DNA of 64,000 nucleotides from Streptomyces sp. NBC_00878 (GTDB taxonomy: Bacteria > Actinomycetota > Actinomycetes > Streptomycetales > Streptomycetaceae): the NCBI RefSeq assembly GCF_026341515.1, contig NZ_JAPEOK010000001.1, forward strand, positions 3,038,001 to 3,102,000. Reading direction: 5' to 3'. The translations under genes and the position numbers were made by a program. Positions 46,406-56,531 of the stretch are shown here, in pieces (within the stretch, counting starts at the first letter, position 1; every line of letters starts with the position of its first letter). Below the pieces are notes generated by a model. The model had not been told where the DNA came from. It saw only the letters and a list, made by a program, of their open reading frames with translations, and did no database searches.

Positions 46406-47119
46406 TCACCGCGACTGTCGGCCCGACTCCAGATGCGCGATCGCCTTCTCCAGCCGGGCGATCGCCTTGTCCAGCCGGGCCGCCCTGACCTCCGGGGTCC
46501 TCGCCGTCAACAGGCCCAGGATGACCTGGTACCGGCCAGTCCTGCCGAGCCCCTCGAAGCAGGTCTTCGCGCGGGGGCTGCGGTCCAGAGCGGCGGCCAG
46601 GTCGTCCGGGACCGTGGCGTTCCGCTGGGACTCGTACGCCGCCTCCCACCGGCCGTCCGCCTTCGCCGCAGCGACCTCCGCGAGCCCCGCGGGCCGCATC
46701 CGGCCGGCCTCGGTGAGGGCCTCGACCTTGCGCACGTTGACCATCGACCAGAGGCTGCCCGGCCTGCGCGGGGTGTACTTCTGCAGAAAGTACGACTCGT
46801 CGAGGCGCCGCCGCTGACCGTCGATCCAGCCGTGGCAGAGGGCCACGTCGAGGGCCTCCGCCACGGTGACCGAGGGCAGACCGGATCCCTTCTTGGCGAC
46901 CTTCAGCCAGACGCCACCACGGAGACCGGAACGGGCGGATATCCAGGCGTCGAGGTGCTCCGCGTCGGGAAAGGTCCTGATCTCCAAGCCGCCGAAGGTG
47001 TCGGGAGCTTCAAGGGCAACGCCAGGGGCGTCGGGCCCATCGGGAGTGCCAGAGGTCTCGGAGGATACGGAGAACTCGAAGGCTGCGGAGGTCTCGGAGT
47101 TCGCGGAAGTCTCGTCCAT
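46406..47119 (-). CDS. YdeI/OmpD-associated family protein
   Basis: The start is placed at ATG 47119 (MDETSANSE), 237 residues; there is no convincing Shine-Dalgarno, so this is uncertain. The first ~50 residues are a low-complexity Ser/Glu/Ala stretch. The core has WLKVAKKGSGLPSVTVAEALDVALCHGWIDGQ, FLQKYTPRRPGSLWSMVNVRKVEAL and a C-terminal helical REL-type end (RTPEVRAARLDKAIARLEKAI), matching the YdeI family of stress-associated proteins. Biochemical function is unknown. A perfect 10-bp inverted repeat lies 20 bases upstream. Confidence 0.8.
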   Translation of the reverse strand: MDETSANSETSAAFEFSVSSETSGTPDGPDAPGVALEAPDTFGGLEIRTFPDAEHLDAWISARSGLRGGVWLKVAKKGSGLPSVTVAEALDVALCHGWIDGQRRRLDESYFLQKYTPRRPGSLWSMVNVRKVEALTEAGRMRPAGLAEVAAAKADGRWEAAYESQRNATVPDDLAAALDRSPRAKTCFEGLGRTGRYQVILGLLTARTPEVRAARLDKAIARLEKAIAHLESGRQSR

Positions 47120-47138
47120 GGAAGGACGGTAGGCCGGT

Positions 47139-47161
47139 ACTAGGACAGCTCCTGTCCTAGT
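47139..47161. promoter_or_regulatory. Candidate operator upstream of the YdeI-like gene
   Basis: Perfect inverted repeat ACTAGGACAG - CTC - CTGTCCTAGT, centred 31 bases upstream of the YdeI-family start. The geometry fits a dimeric HTH repressor; no cognate regulator is adjacent. Confidence 0.55.
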
Positions 47162-47318
47162 GGGGGCGGGTCGACCGTATCGGGACTCTGACGACGTACA
47201 GGGCTCTGACGCTACTGCGCGCCGATGTCCGCGTTCATGCCGCAACTCCCCGTCCTGATAGGCGTGGCCGTCGGTAATTGAGTGGACCGGGAAAGTCCGG
47301 CCTCACTAGCCTGCCTCC

Positions 47319-47387
47319 ATGTCCAGCCCCGAGGCGTCAAGACTTCGGCCACCGGCTCTCCGGTGGCTGCTCGGGATGTTCGGCTGA
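47319..47387 (+). CDS. Possible 22-residue leader peptide upstream of MFS gene
   Basis: ATG 47319 opens MSSPEASRLRPPALRWLLGMFG and stops 128 bases before the transporter start. It contains the hairpin CCACCGG-CTCT-CCGGTGG (47349-47366). Some Cmx/Cml-type exporters are controlled by translational attenuation through a short leader, but the evidence here is only positional. Confidence 0.3.
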   Translation: MSSPEASRLRPPALRWLLGMFG

Positions 47388-47515
47388 AGTGTCGCGGTCG
47401 AGCGCGTACGCGCTCCCGCCCTTGTCACTGTCATCGCCGTCACTGACATCGCCGTAACCACCGCCGGAACGCCGCGCCGACTGTCATGTTCGTTTCGGGT
47501 GTGCGGAGTTCTGTC

Positions 47516-48685
47516 ATGCCGTTTGGGCTGTATCTGTTGGGGCTCGCTGTCTTCGCTCAGGGGACTTCTGAGTTCATGTTGGCCGGGCTGGTGCCCGACA
47601 TCGCACCGGAGTTGGGGGTGTCCGTACCGGCGGCCGGGTCGCTGACCTCGGCGTTCGCCGTGGGAATGGTCGTGGGGGCGCCGCTCATGGCCGTGCTGGC
47701 ACGGCGCTGGTCCCGGCGTGCCGCGCTGCTGGGTTTTCTGAGCGTCTTCCTGGTGGTTCATGTCGTCGGCGCGGTCACCGACAGCTTCGCCGTGCTGTTG
47801 GTGACCCGTGTCGTGGGCGCACTCGCCAACGCCGGGTTTCTCGCGGTCGCCGTGGTGACGGCCGTGGCGATGGTCGACGCCGACGCGAAGGGGCGGGCCA
47901 TGTCCGTGCTGCTCGGCGGGGTCACCGTCGCCTGTGTGGCGGGAGTGCCGGGCGGTGCCGTCCTCGGGCAGCTGTGGGGATGGCGGGCCGCCTTCTGGGC
48001 CGTCGTCGTACTGTCCGTGCCCGCCCTCTTCGCGATCGTGCGGTCCGTGCCGGGCGGGGTGCCCGAGGCCGCTCGCGTGAGTGTGCGGAGCGAGGTGCGG
48101 GCCCTTCGCGCACCCCGGCTTCAAGTGGCTCTGCTTCTCGGGGCGTTGGTGAACGGCGGCACCTTCTGCACCTTCACCTATCTCGCGCCGCTCATCACCT
48201 CCGTCACCCGGCTGGGAGAAGCGTGGGTGCCCCTCGTGCTCGCGCTCTTCGGGTGCGGGTCGTTCGTCGGGGCCGCCGTCGCCGGGCGGATCGCCGACAC
48301 CCGGCCCGGCCAGGTCCTCGTCGTGGGCGGCATGACGCTGTTCCTCGGGTGGGGCCTCCTCGGGCTGACTGCCGGGAATCCGGTGGCGGCGGTCGTACTC
48401 GCCTTCGTCCAGGGCGTGTTGTCGTTCGGCATCGGGTCCACGCTGATCTCCCGCGTGCTGTACGAGGCTGCCGACGCGCCGACCCTGGCAGGCGGTTTCG
48501 CCACGGCCGCGTTCAACGTGGGCGGGGCGCTCGGGCCCTGGCTGGGCGGGCTCGCGCTCGGGGCGGGGCTGGGGTACCGCTCGCCGGTGTGGGTGAGCTT
48601 GGTGCTGGTGGGGCTCGCCCTCGTGGCGGGAGGCGCCGCGCGACGGAACAGGGCCCTCACGGCTCCGGCCGCACGGTCCGCATAA
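47516..48685 (+). CDS. Cmx/CmrA-like MFS drug exporter
   Basis: The 389-residue 12-helix transporter is placed at ATG 47516 with GCGGAG upstream rather than ATG 47486. It begins MPFGLYLLGLAVFAQGTSEFMLAGLVPDIA, typical of the actinobacterial chloramphenicol exporter group, followed by the MFS loop RRWSRRAALL. It should be a proton-driven exporter in the inner membrane. The 3' end (RNRALTAPAARSA) is the first unit of a 42-bp tandem array that extends beyond the stop. Confidence 0.88.
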   Translation: MPFGLYLLGLAVFAQGTSEFMLAGLVPDIAPELGVSVPAAGSLTSAFAVGMVVGAPLMAVLARRWSRRAALLGFLSVFLVVHVVGAVTDSFAVLLVTRVVGALANAGFLAVAVVTAVAMVDADAKGRAMSVLLGGVTVACVAGVPGGAVLGQLWGWRAAFWAVVVLSVPALFAIVRSVPGGVPEAARVSVRSEVRALRAPRLQVALLLGALVNGGTFCTFTYLAPLITSVTRLGEAWVPLVLALFGCGSFVGAAVAGRIADTRPGQVLVVGGMTLFLGWGLLGLTAGNPVAAVVLAFVQGVLSFGIGSTLISRVLYEAADAPTLAGGFATAAFNVGGALGPWLGGLALGAGLGYRSPVWVSLVLVGLALVAGGAARRNRALTAPAARSA

Positions 48686-48895
48686 CAGAACAGAGCCTTC
48701 ACGGCTCCCGCCGCACGGTCCGCATAACAGAACAGGGCCCTCACGGCTCCCGCCGCACGGTCCGCATAACAGAACAGGGCCCTCACGGCTCCCGCCGCAC
48801 GGTCCGCATAACAGGCAGGGCCCTCACGGCTCCCGCCGCACGGTCCGCATAACAGGCAGGGCCCTCACGGCTCCCGCCGCACGGTCCGCGTGACG
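48646..48895. repeat. 42-bp tandem repeat, six copies
   Basis: Units GAACAGGGCCCTCACGG...CGCATAACA are 42 bp (copies 1-4) and 41 bp (copies 5-6, starting GGCAGGG). The first copy contains the last codons and stop of the MFS gene. A 42-bp unit keeps frame, so loss of the stop would extend the protein. Confidence 0.95.
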
Positions 48896-48952
48896 GAACA
48901 ACCGCCGGAATAACCCGGTGCGGGTCGGTGGGCAGGCGGTTAGCCTCCGGGG

Positions 48953-49450
48953 ATGACCTGGCTGCCCGCTGACTTCGCCCATCCGCTGCGCGTCGACGTG
49001 CCCGGCGGGCACCATCTGCGGCCGATCACCGGGGGCGACGCCGCGATCGACTACCCGGCGGTGATGGGGTCGCGGGAGCGGTTGTGGTCCATCTTCGGGG
49101 AGGCCTGGGGATGGCCCGCCGCCACGATCACGTACGAGGCGAACCGGGCGGACCTGGAGCGGCACGAGGCCGAGATCGCCGCTCACAAGTCCTTCAACTA
49201 CGTACTGTTCGACGAGGCGGAGAGCGCCGAGTACGGGTGCGTCTACATCGACCTGCCGGATAAGGCCGGTGCCGATGCCGAGATCTCCTGGTGGGTCGTC
49301 GACGAGCGAGTGGGGACCGATCTGGAGCGGGACCTCGACGCGCTCGTGCCGCGGTGGATCGGTGAGGCGTGGCCCTTCGAACAGCCGCGTTTCATCGGCC
49401 GGGACCTGTCCTGGAAGCAGTGGCTGGCACTGCCGGATCTGTCCGACTGA
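48953..49450 (+). CDS. GNAT-like N-acetyltransferase family protein
   Basis: The 165-residue protein starts at ATG 48953. LRVDVPGGHHLRPITGGDAA, NYVLFDEAESAEYGCVYIDLP and AEISWWVVDERVGTDLERDLDALVPRWI follow the GNAT strand and helix order, but the acetyl-CoA Q/RxxGxG/A loop is weak (VDERVGTDLE), so activity is not certain. The substrate is unknown. It follows the tandem array by 57 bases. Confidence 0.65.
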   Translation: MTWLPADFAHPLRVDVPGGHHLRPITGGDAAIDYPAVMGSRERLWSIFGEAWGWPAATITYEANRADLERHEAEIAAHKSFNYVLFDEAESAEYGCVYIDLPDKAGADAEISWWVVDERVGTDLERDLDALVPRWIGEAWPFEQPRFIGRDLSWKQWLALPDLSD

Positions 49451-49453
49451 GAC

Positions 49454-49504
49454 GCCTTGGCCACCGACCCGCCTTGGCCACCGACCCGCCTTGACCGCTG
49501 AGCC
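49454..49504. repeat. 17-bp tandem repeat after the GNAT-like gene
   Basis: GCCTTGGCCACCGACCC occurs twice, followed by a degenerate third copy. Confidence 0.85.
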
Positions 49505-49613
49505 GCCGAGCTGACGAGCCGCTGAGCCACTCAACTCCCGTGTCGGTCACGGCCCTTACGCGCCGCGCACTGACCGGATATGGTCGGCCGGTTCCACCCC
49601 TTGTGGGGACAGT

Positions 49614-50555
<942 letters not shown>

Positions 50556-50603
50556 CACCTGCCTCATCTTCCGTACGACTGCCCATCTTCCGTACGGCCT
50601 CCA

Positions 50604-50633
50604 CGGGCCCGGCGCTCCTCAGCGCCGGGCCCG
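50604..50633 (+). terminator. Terminator of first trypsin gene
   Basis: A 13-bp perfect stem (CGGGCCCGGCGCT and complement, CCTC loop). A run of CCCATGTCCGTA-type short repeats follows to ~50676. Confidence 0.75.
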
Positions 50634-50747
50634 TACCCATGTCCGTACCCATGTCCGCACCCATGCCCATGCCCCACCCAGGGACCGCCGGGTACCCACC
50701 GCTTGGCCTGATGCGCTTGGCCGGACATCGCCCCTCGTGGGAGCGCT

Positions 50748-51692
<945 letters not shown>

Positions 51693-51726
51693 CGCCTGCC
51701 TCAACTCCCGTATCTCGCACGACACC

Positions 51727-51760
51727 CACGGGCCCGGCGCCGCACAGCGCCGGGCCCGTG
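51727..51760. terminator. Terminator of second trypsin gene
   Basis: A 14-bp perfect stem (CACGGGCCCGGCGC and complement, 6-base loop). It lies between convergent genes. Confidence 0.75.
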
Positions 51761-51783
51761 CCCGTACTCGTGCCCACGCCCGT

Positions 51784-53121
51784 TCAGAAACCCCCGCCGA
51801 AGTCCCCGCCGCCCCCGAAGTCCCCGCCTCCGAAGCCGCCCCCGAAGTCACCGGAGTCGAAGTCGGCGCCGGACACGTCCCCGCCCTCGTATCCTCCGCC
51901 GCCGAAGTCCCCGTATCCGGAGCCGTAGTCGGCCGCGTACGACGGGCTGGCCATCATGGAGCCGAGCAGGGTGCCGACGAGGAGGCCGGGCAGGATGCCG
52001 CCGCCGAAGTAGCCGCCCGCCCAAGGGCCGTACGCCGGTCCCGCCTCCCAGTAGGGGCGGCGGCCATAGTCCGTGTCGACCTCGCGGACGGCGGGGTCGT
52101 GGCCCTCGGTGAGACGGACCTGGTCGGCGGCGCAGACCGGCACCTCGCGGGCGGCCCCGCCCGACGGCGTCCAGGTGGCGTCGGCGACCGACGGCCCGTG
52201 GCGCGGGTCGAAGAAGCAGGGGGCCCGGCGCTCGGGGACGGGCAGGCTCTCGCGGCGCGCGGCGAGCACGGCGAGCGAGAAGCGCCCGTCCTCCAGGGAC
52301 TGGGTGACCGCGCGCACCTCCTCGGGGCGGGTGGCCGCGGCCATCAAGGACTTCGCCTTGTCGTAGGAGTCGAGGGCGCGCTCGTAGTCGGCGCGCATCG
52401 CGTCGTCCGCGCCAGCCTCCGCGGGGTGGAAGTCGAGCCGGTCGAGCTCCTCGCCGAAGGCGGTGATGTCCTCGTCGACGACGACGCGCAGCTTGTCGAG
52501 CGCGGCCTGCCGCTCCGCGTCCTTCCTGCGGCGGTTGCGGCGCACGAGCGTGTACGCGCCCGCGCCGCCGGCCACGATCACCGCGCCGGCCGCGATCAGG
52601 GCGCCCGTGTCCACGCCGCCCCCGCCCTCGCTCCAGCCGCTGGGCGCCGAACCGCCGACGTTGGCGAGGGCCCGGTCGGTGAAGTCGTCGAGCTGGGTCT
52701 TCGTGTCCTCGCCCTGGACGCTGGTGACGAGGTTCTTCACACCGTTCGGCGGCAGGACCGAGGCGTCCGCCTTCGCGTCGAACGCGTCGCCGAGCCGTAC
52801 GCCGTACAGGCCCGCGACGCCGGTCGCGGTGCGCAGGTTCTGGAAGAGGTCCTGCTTCGGGAAGTCCGCGGGGAGCACGGCTACCATGACCGGCTTGTCG
52901 GCCTTCTCGATCTTCTCGGCCAGGGCGTCGGCGTCGGCCGACGACAGTTGCCCGGACATGGCCGGGTCGACGTACACGGGGCTCTCCCGCAGGGCGTCCG
53001 CGACCGTCGAGACGTCCGTGGCGGCGCGGGCGCCCGTGGCCCCGACGGACAGCACCGCCAAGGCCGCGAACGCGATCAGGAATGCGGAGAGTCCTCGGCT
53101 GAGGGTCTGTGCGGCCTTCAT
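51784..53121 (-). CDS. Membrane protein with Gly-rich C-terminus
   Basis: Start ATG 53121 (MKAAQTLSRG), 445 residues; the 31-codon upstream extension is Pro/Arg-rich and unlikely. A signal or anchor segment (AFLIAFAALAVLSVGATGARA) is followed by an extracytoplasmic domain (VYVDPAMSGQLSSADADALAEKI...VAVLPADF) loosely like TPM/DUF477 domains. A membrane helix (ALIAAGAVIVAGGAGAYTLV) follows near 200, then a cytoplasmic helical domain, a second hydrophobic Gly/Leu stretch, and a GGGFGGGDFGGGGDF tail. The function is unknown. Confidence 0.75.
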   Translation of the reverse strand: MKAAQTLSRGLSAFLIAFAALAVLSVGATGARAATDVSTVADALRESPVYVDPAMSGQLSSADADALAEKIEKADKPVMVAVLPADFPKQDLFQNLRTATGVAGLYGVRLGDAFDAKADASVLPPNGVKNLVTSVQGEDTKTQLDDFTDRALANVGGSAPSGWSEGGGGVDTGALIAAGAVIVAGGAGAYTLVRRNRRRKDAERQAALDKLRVVVDEDITAFGEELDRLDFHPAEAGADDAMRADYERALDSYDKAKSLMAAATRPEEVRAVTQSLEDGRFSLAVLAARRESLPVPERRAPCFFDPRHGPSVADATWTPSGGAAREVPVCAADQVRLTEGHDPAVREVDTDYGRRPYWEAGPAYGPWAGGYFGGGILPGLLVGTLLGSMMASPSYAADYGSGYGDFGGGGYEGGDVSGADFDSGDFGGGFGGGDFGGGGDFGGGF

Positions 53122-53253
53122 ACCTTCGAAGCTACTCCTGAGCGGCCGAAAACGTACGTCGGGTCCGGCGGGCGGGGCACCCGCCACGGGTCCGGTGGGT
53201 GGCGGGCGGCGCACCCGCCACCCACCGGACCCGGCGTACGCCGCCCTCCGGGG

Positions 53254-56200
53254 TCAGGCCGCCTTGTAGGCCGCCGTCAGCTTCGCCACCGCCTCCCCGT
53301 ACCGGCCGGTCAGCAGCAGGTGATCGGCGTCGGCGAAGGGCTTCGCGCTCGCCGCCGTGATCGTCTGCCCCATCTTCTGCTGGACGAGCAGCCGCGCCTT
53401 GGTGACGACCAGGCGCCCGGCCTCCTCCGATCCGGTCCTCTCGGCCAGGGCGGCCGCGACGGCGAGAGCCTTCAGCGTGCTCGTGCCGCCGCTCGGCACG
53501 GAGGTGCGCGTGGTCAGGCCCCATCCGTAGGGGAACTGCGGATCGTACGAGGAGTCGCCGACGTTGATCGGCAGCTGGGCCTCCGACTTCGGCCAGGTGA
53601 GCGGGAGCTGACCGGTGAAGGCCCGCTTCCCGTAGAGCACGTCCGCGACGCCGTCGCCTTCCGTGCCCGGCAGCCAGGACGCGACCAGCGCGTCGATGTC
53701 ACCGAGTTGGTCGCCGACGAGCTGCGGCCGTCCGGACACGACGAGCACCGCGCACTTCATGGCGCCGCACACCTTGTCGACGGCGGCCCGGTCGGCGGCG
53801 GAGAACACCAGGTCGTTGCCGTTGCCGACATCGCCGACGCCCTCGGCGTACGGGGTCTCGCCGACGACCACGACCCCCACGTCATGGCCGTCCGTCGGCG
53901 CCGACGCGTCCTTGGAGTACGTGACCTCGCCCCCGGCCGCCTTCCGCATGCCCTCCAGGATCGTCGTCCCGTCCGTGATCTTCCCGGACGCGCCCTGCCA
54001 GGTGATGGTCCAGCCGCCGGTCTGGTTGCCGATGTCGTCGGCGTTGGACCCGGCGACATACACCTTCTGCGACTTCTTCAGCGGCAGCACGCCGCCCGCG
54101 TTCTTCAGCAGGACCTGGGACTCGGCCGCCGCCTCGCGGGCCACGGTCCGGTGCTTCGCCGAGCCGATCGCCGAGGCCCCGCTCGTGTCGGCGTACGGCT
54201 TCTCGAAGAGCCCGAGCTTGAACTTCTGCGTGAGGATGCGGGACACCGCGTCGTCGATCCGCTTCCCGGAGACCCGGCCGGCGGTCACCTCGTCCGACAG
54301 CGTCTTGTGGAAGTCCTTGTACGCGTACGGGACCATGATCATGTCGAGGCCCGCGTTGATGGACGTACGGACGTCGCTCGCGTAGTCGCCGGGGATCTGG
54401 TCGATGGCCTGCCAGTCGCTGATCACGAAGCCGTCGAAGTCCATGCGGTCCTTGAGCACGCCGTTGATCATCGCGGCGTCCGCGTGCATCTTCACCGGGC
54501 CCTCGGAGTCACCGAGGATGTCGAGCGAGGAGTACGAGGGCATGACCGTGCCGACGCCCCGGTCCACGGCCTCCTGGTACGGAGCCAGGTGGACGGCTTC
54601 GAGCTCCTGCCGGGTGACCTTGGTGATGCCCTGGTCGACGGTGTACGTGCCGGTCGTCGACGAGCCGTACTCCGTGCCGCCGTCGGCGACGAAGTGCTTG
54701 GCGGTGGCGAGGACCTTGTCGTTCTTCTTCAAGTCCTTGCCGCTGGGCGCCCCTTGGAGGCCCTGGATGACGGTCTCCATGGACTCGACGAGCGCCGGGT
54801 CCTCACCGAACGACTCGTAGGTCCGCCCCCAGCGCTCGTCGCGTGTCACGCACAGACAGGGCGCGAAGTCCCACGGGATGCCGGTGGCCCGGACCTCGGC
54901 GGCGGTCACCTTCCCCGCCTGGTAGGCGAGTTGAGGATCGCGCGTCGCACCGATGCCGATGTTGTGCGGCATGATCGTGGCGCCGACGAGGTTGTTGTGG
55001 CCGTGCACCGCGTCCACGCCGTAGATGAGCGGGATCTGGAACCTGGTGGCCTGCGCCCGGAGTTGGAAGCCGTCGATCATCTTGGCCCAGGCCTCGGGCG
55101 TGTTCGGCGTCGGGGTGGAACCGCCGCCGGAGAGCAGCGAGCCGAGATCGTACGCGGCGATGTCACCCGGCGTGGTGAGCGCGCCGCGCTCGGCCTGGGT
55201 CATCTGGCCGGCCTTCTCCGCGAGGGACATCCGGGAGAGCAGATCGGCGACCCGCTTCTTCACCGGCAACTTCGGGTCCAGGTACGGGAGTCCGTGGGCG
55301 TCGATCACGACCTGCGGATTCTCGGCGGGTGCCTTCGCTCCGGTGACCGTCAGCTTCAGCGGGACGGTCTCGGCGTTCTCGCCCGCCCGGTCGCGCAGGG
55401 TCGGCACGGTGACGGTCCGGGAGGTCCCGGAGGCCGTGCCCGCCGGGAAGGTCAACTCGCCCTGGACCGGGGTGTAGTCCTTACCGGACTCGCCGGTGCC
55501 GCCGGCCGTCTCGTACGCGACGGTGACGGGCTCCTCGATCGGCGCTGAGCCGGTGGTGGCGACCGCGATCTTCACGGCGGCCGAGCGGCCCTCCTTCACG
55601 GGGTACACGGCGGCGTCGGTGACGACGTTGGCGCGCAGCGTTTGGTCGGCCTTGCCGTACAACTCCACGCCGTCCATGGCGAACTGGTCCGCGCCCCCGA
55701 CCGGGAGCGTGAGCGCGTAACCCCACATCTCGGTGAGGCCGAGGACCTGGTCGATGCCGCCGACGGGCTGGTAGTCCGTGCGGTAGGTGAAGGCGGTGAA
55801 GGGGATCTCCAGCTGTTTCCAGCCGGTCCAGTCGTCCGTGAAGGACGTGGTCCACAGCTCGGAGGCCTCGCCGTTGGCGCCGCCGTCCTTGAGCTCGAAG
55901 TTGACCTTCTTGCCGTTGTTCCGGCCCTCCCACCAGAAGCGGATGCCCTGACGCGCGGACCAGTCGTGGGCCGGCTTGTCGAAGGCGAAGTCGTGTGTGA
56001 AGCCGCCGTAGCCGCTGATGTCGTACGTACCGGAGAGGACCTTCTCGCCCTGCGGCGCGTCGTCCCGGGCGGCGAACTCCAGTGTGGGCGGGTCGTCCGT
56101 GTCGCTGCCCCAGGTGAAGATGGACTCGGCGGGCGGGTTCGCGAACGGCACCTCGCCCTCGAAGTTGTCGACGGGAGCGGGGGCCGGATCGTCCGCTCCG

Positions 56201-56277
56201 GAGGCGGGGCCCGCCACGGCGAACGGGAGCAGCCCCGTCAGCAGGGTGGCGGAGACGAGCAGGGCGGTTCTTCGCAT
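53254..56277 (-). CDS. Secreted GH3 beta-glucosidase, multidomain
   Basis: Start ATG 56277 (MRRTALLVSATLL) with GAGGGAAGG; 1007 residues. Signal peptide to about residue 30; CBM11-like domain (~40-215: FDKPAHDWSARQGIRFWWEG, WGYALTLPVGG); Calx-beta-like strand segment (~230-310); GH3 N-terminal barrel with KHFVADGGTEYG and the nucleophile D621 in GFVISDWQAID; GH3 C-terminal domain; and a helical C-terminal tail. It hydrolyses beta-glucosides or beta-glucan ends outside the cell. It is divergent from a GH30 enzyme. Confidence 0.94.
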   Translation of the reverse strand: MRRTALLVSATLLTGLLPFAVAGPASGADDPAPAPVDNFEGEVPFANPPAESIFTWGSDTDDPPTLEFAARDDAPQGEKVLSGTYDISGYGGFTHDFAFDKPAHDWSARQGIRFWWEGRNNGKKVNFELKDGGANGEASELWTTSFTDDWTGWKQLEIPFTAFTYRTDYQPVGGIDQVLGLTEMWGYALTLPVGGADQFAMDGVELYGKADQTLRANVVTDAAVYPVKEGRSAAVKIAVATTGSAPIEEPVTVAYETAGGTGESGKDYTPVQGELTFPAGTASGTSRTVTVPTLRDRAGENAETVPLKLTVTGAKAPAENPQVVIDAHGLPYLDPKLPVKKRVADLLSRMSLAEKAGQMTQAERGALTTPGDIAAYDLGSLLSGGGSTPTPNTPEAWAKMIDGFQLRAQATRFQIPLIYGVDAVHGHNNLVGATIMPHNIGIGATRDPQLAYQAGKVTAAEVRATGIPWDFAPCLCVTRDERWGRTYESFGEDPALVESMETVIQGLQGAPSGKDLKKNDKVLATAKHFVADGGTEYGSSTTGTYTVDQGITKVTRQELEAVHLAPYQEAVDRGVGTVMPSYSSLDILGDSEGPVKMHADAAMINGVLKDRMDFDGFVISDWQAIDQIPGDYASDVRTSINAGLDMIMVPYAYKDFHKTLSDEVTAGRVSGKRIDDAVSRILTQKFKLGLFEKPYADTSGASAIGSAKHRTVAREAAAESQVLLKNAGGVLPLKKSQKVYVAGSNADDIGNQTGGWTITWQGASGKITDGTTILEGMRKAAGGEVTYSKDASAPTDGHDVGVVVVGETPYAEGVGDVGNGNDLVFSAADRAAVDKVCGAMKCAVLVVSGRPQLVGDQLGDIDALVASWLPGTEGDGVADVLYGKRAFTGQLPLTWPKSEAQLPINVGDSSYDPQFPYGWGLTTRTSVPSGGTSTLKALAVAAALAERTGSEEAGRLVVTKARLLVQQKMGQTITAASAKPFADADHLLLTGRYGEAVAKLTAAYKAA

Positions 56278-56331
56278 GGACCTTCCCTCGGCTCTGGTGC
56301 AGCTGTTATGACTTGACATCCGATGACTTAC

Positions 56332-56344
56332 CTCACGCCGTGAG
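56332..56344. promoter_or_regulatory. Small palindrome between GH3 and GH30
   Basis: CTCACG-C-CGTGAG within 254 bp of shared upstream DNA; TTAACTCACG also occurs near 56475, closer to the GH30 start. These may bind a common regulator. Confidence 0.4.
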
Positions 56345-56531
56345 TTAACTGGCGCACCGCCACGCCGTCAATACTTCACGTCAGAAGCGGTGCGGACCCA
56401 ATTCCCGGCCGGATCACGGCCGTTGCTCCTTCGGAAATTGAACGCGCACCCCCTTGACGGCCGTTCGAAGCCGTCATTAACTCACGCCTCGCACGCCCCC
56501 ATCTCCCCCACCTCCAGAAGGGCGGCGCACC

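Noticed and set aside
48646..48895. 42-bp tandem array considered as CRISPR
   Set aside because: Units are contiguous, without variable spacers.
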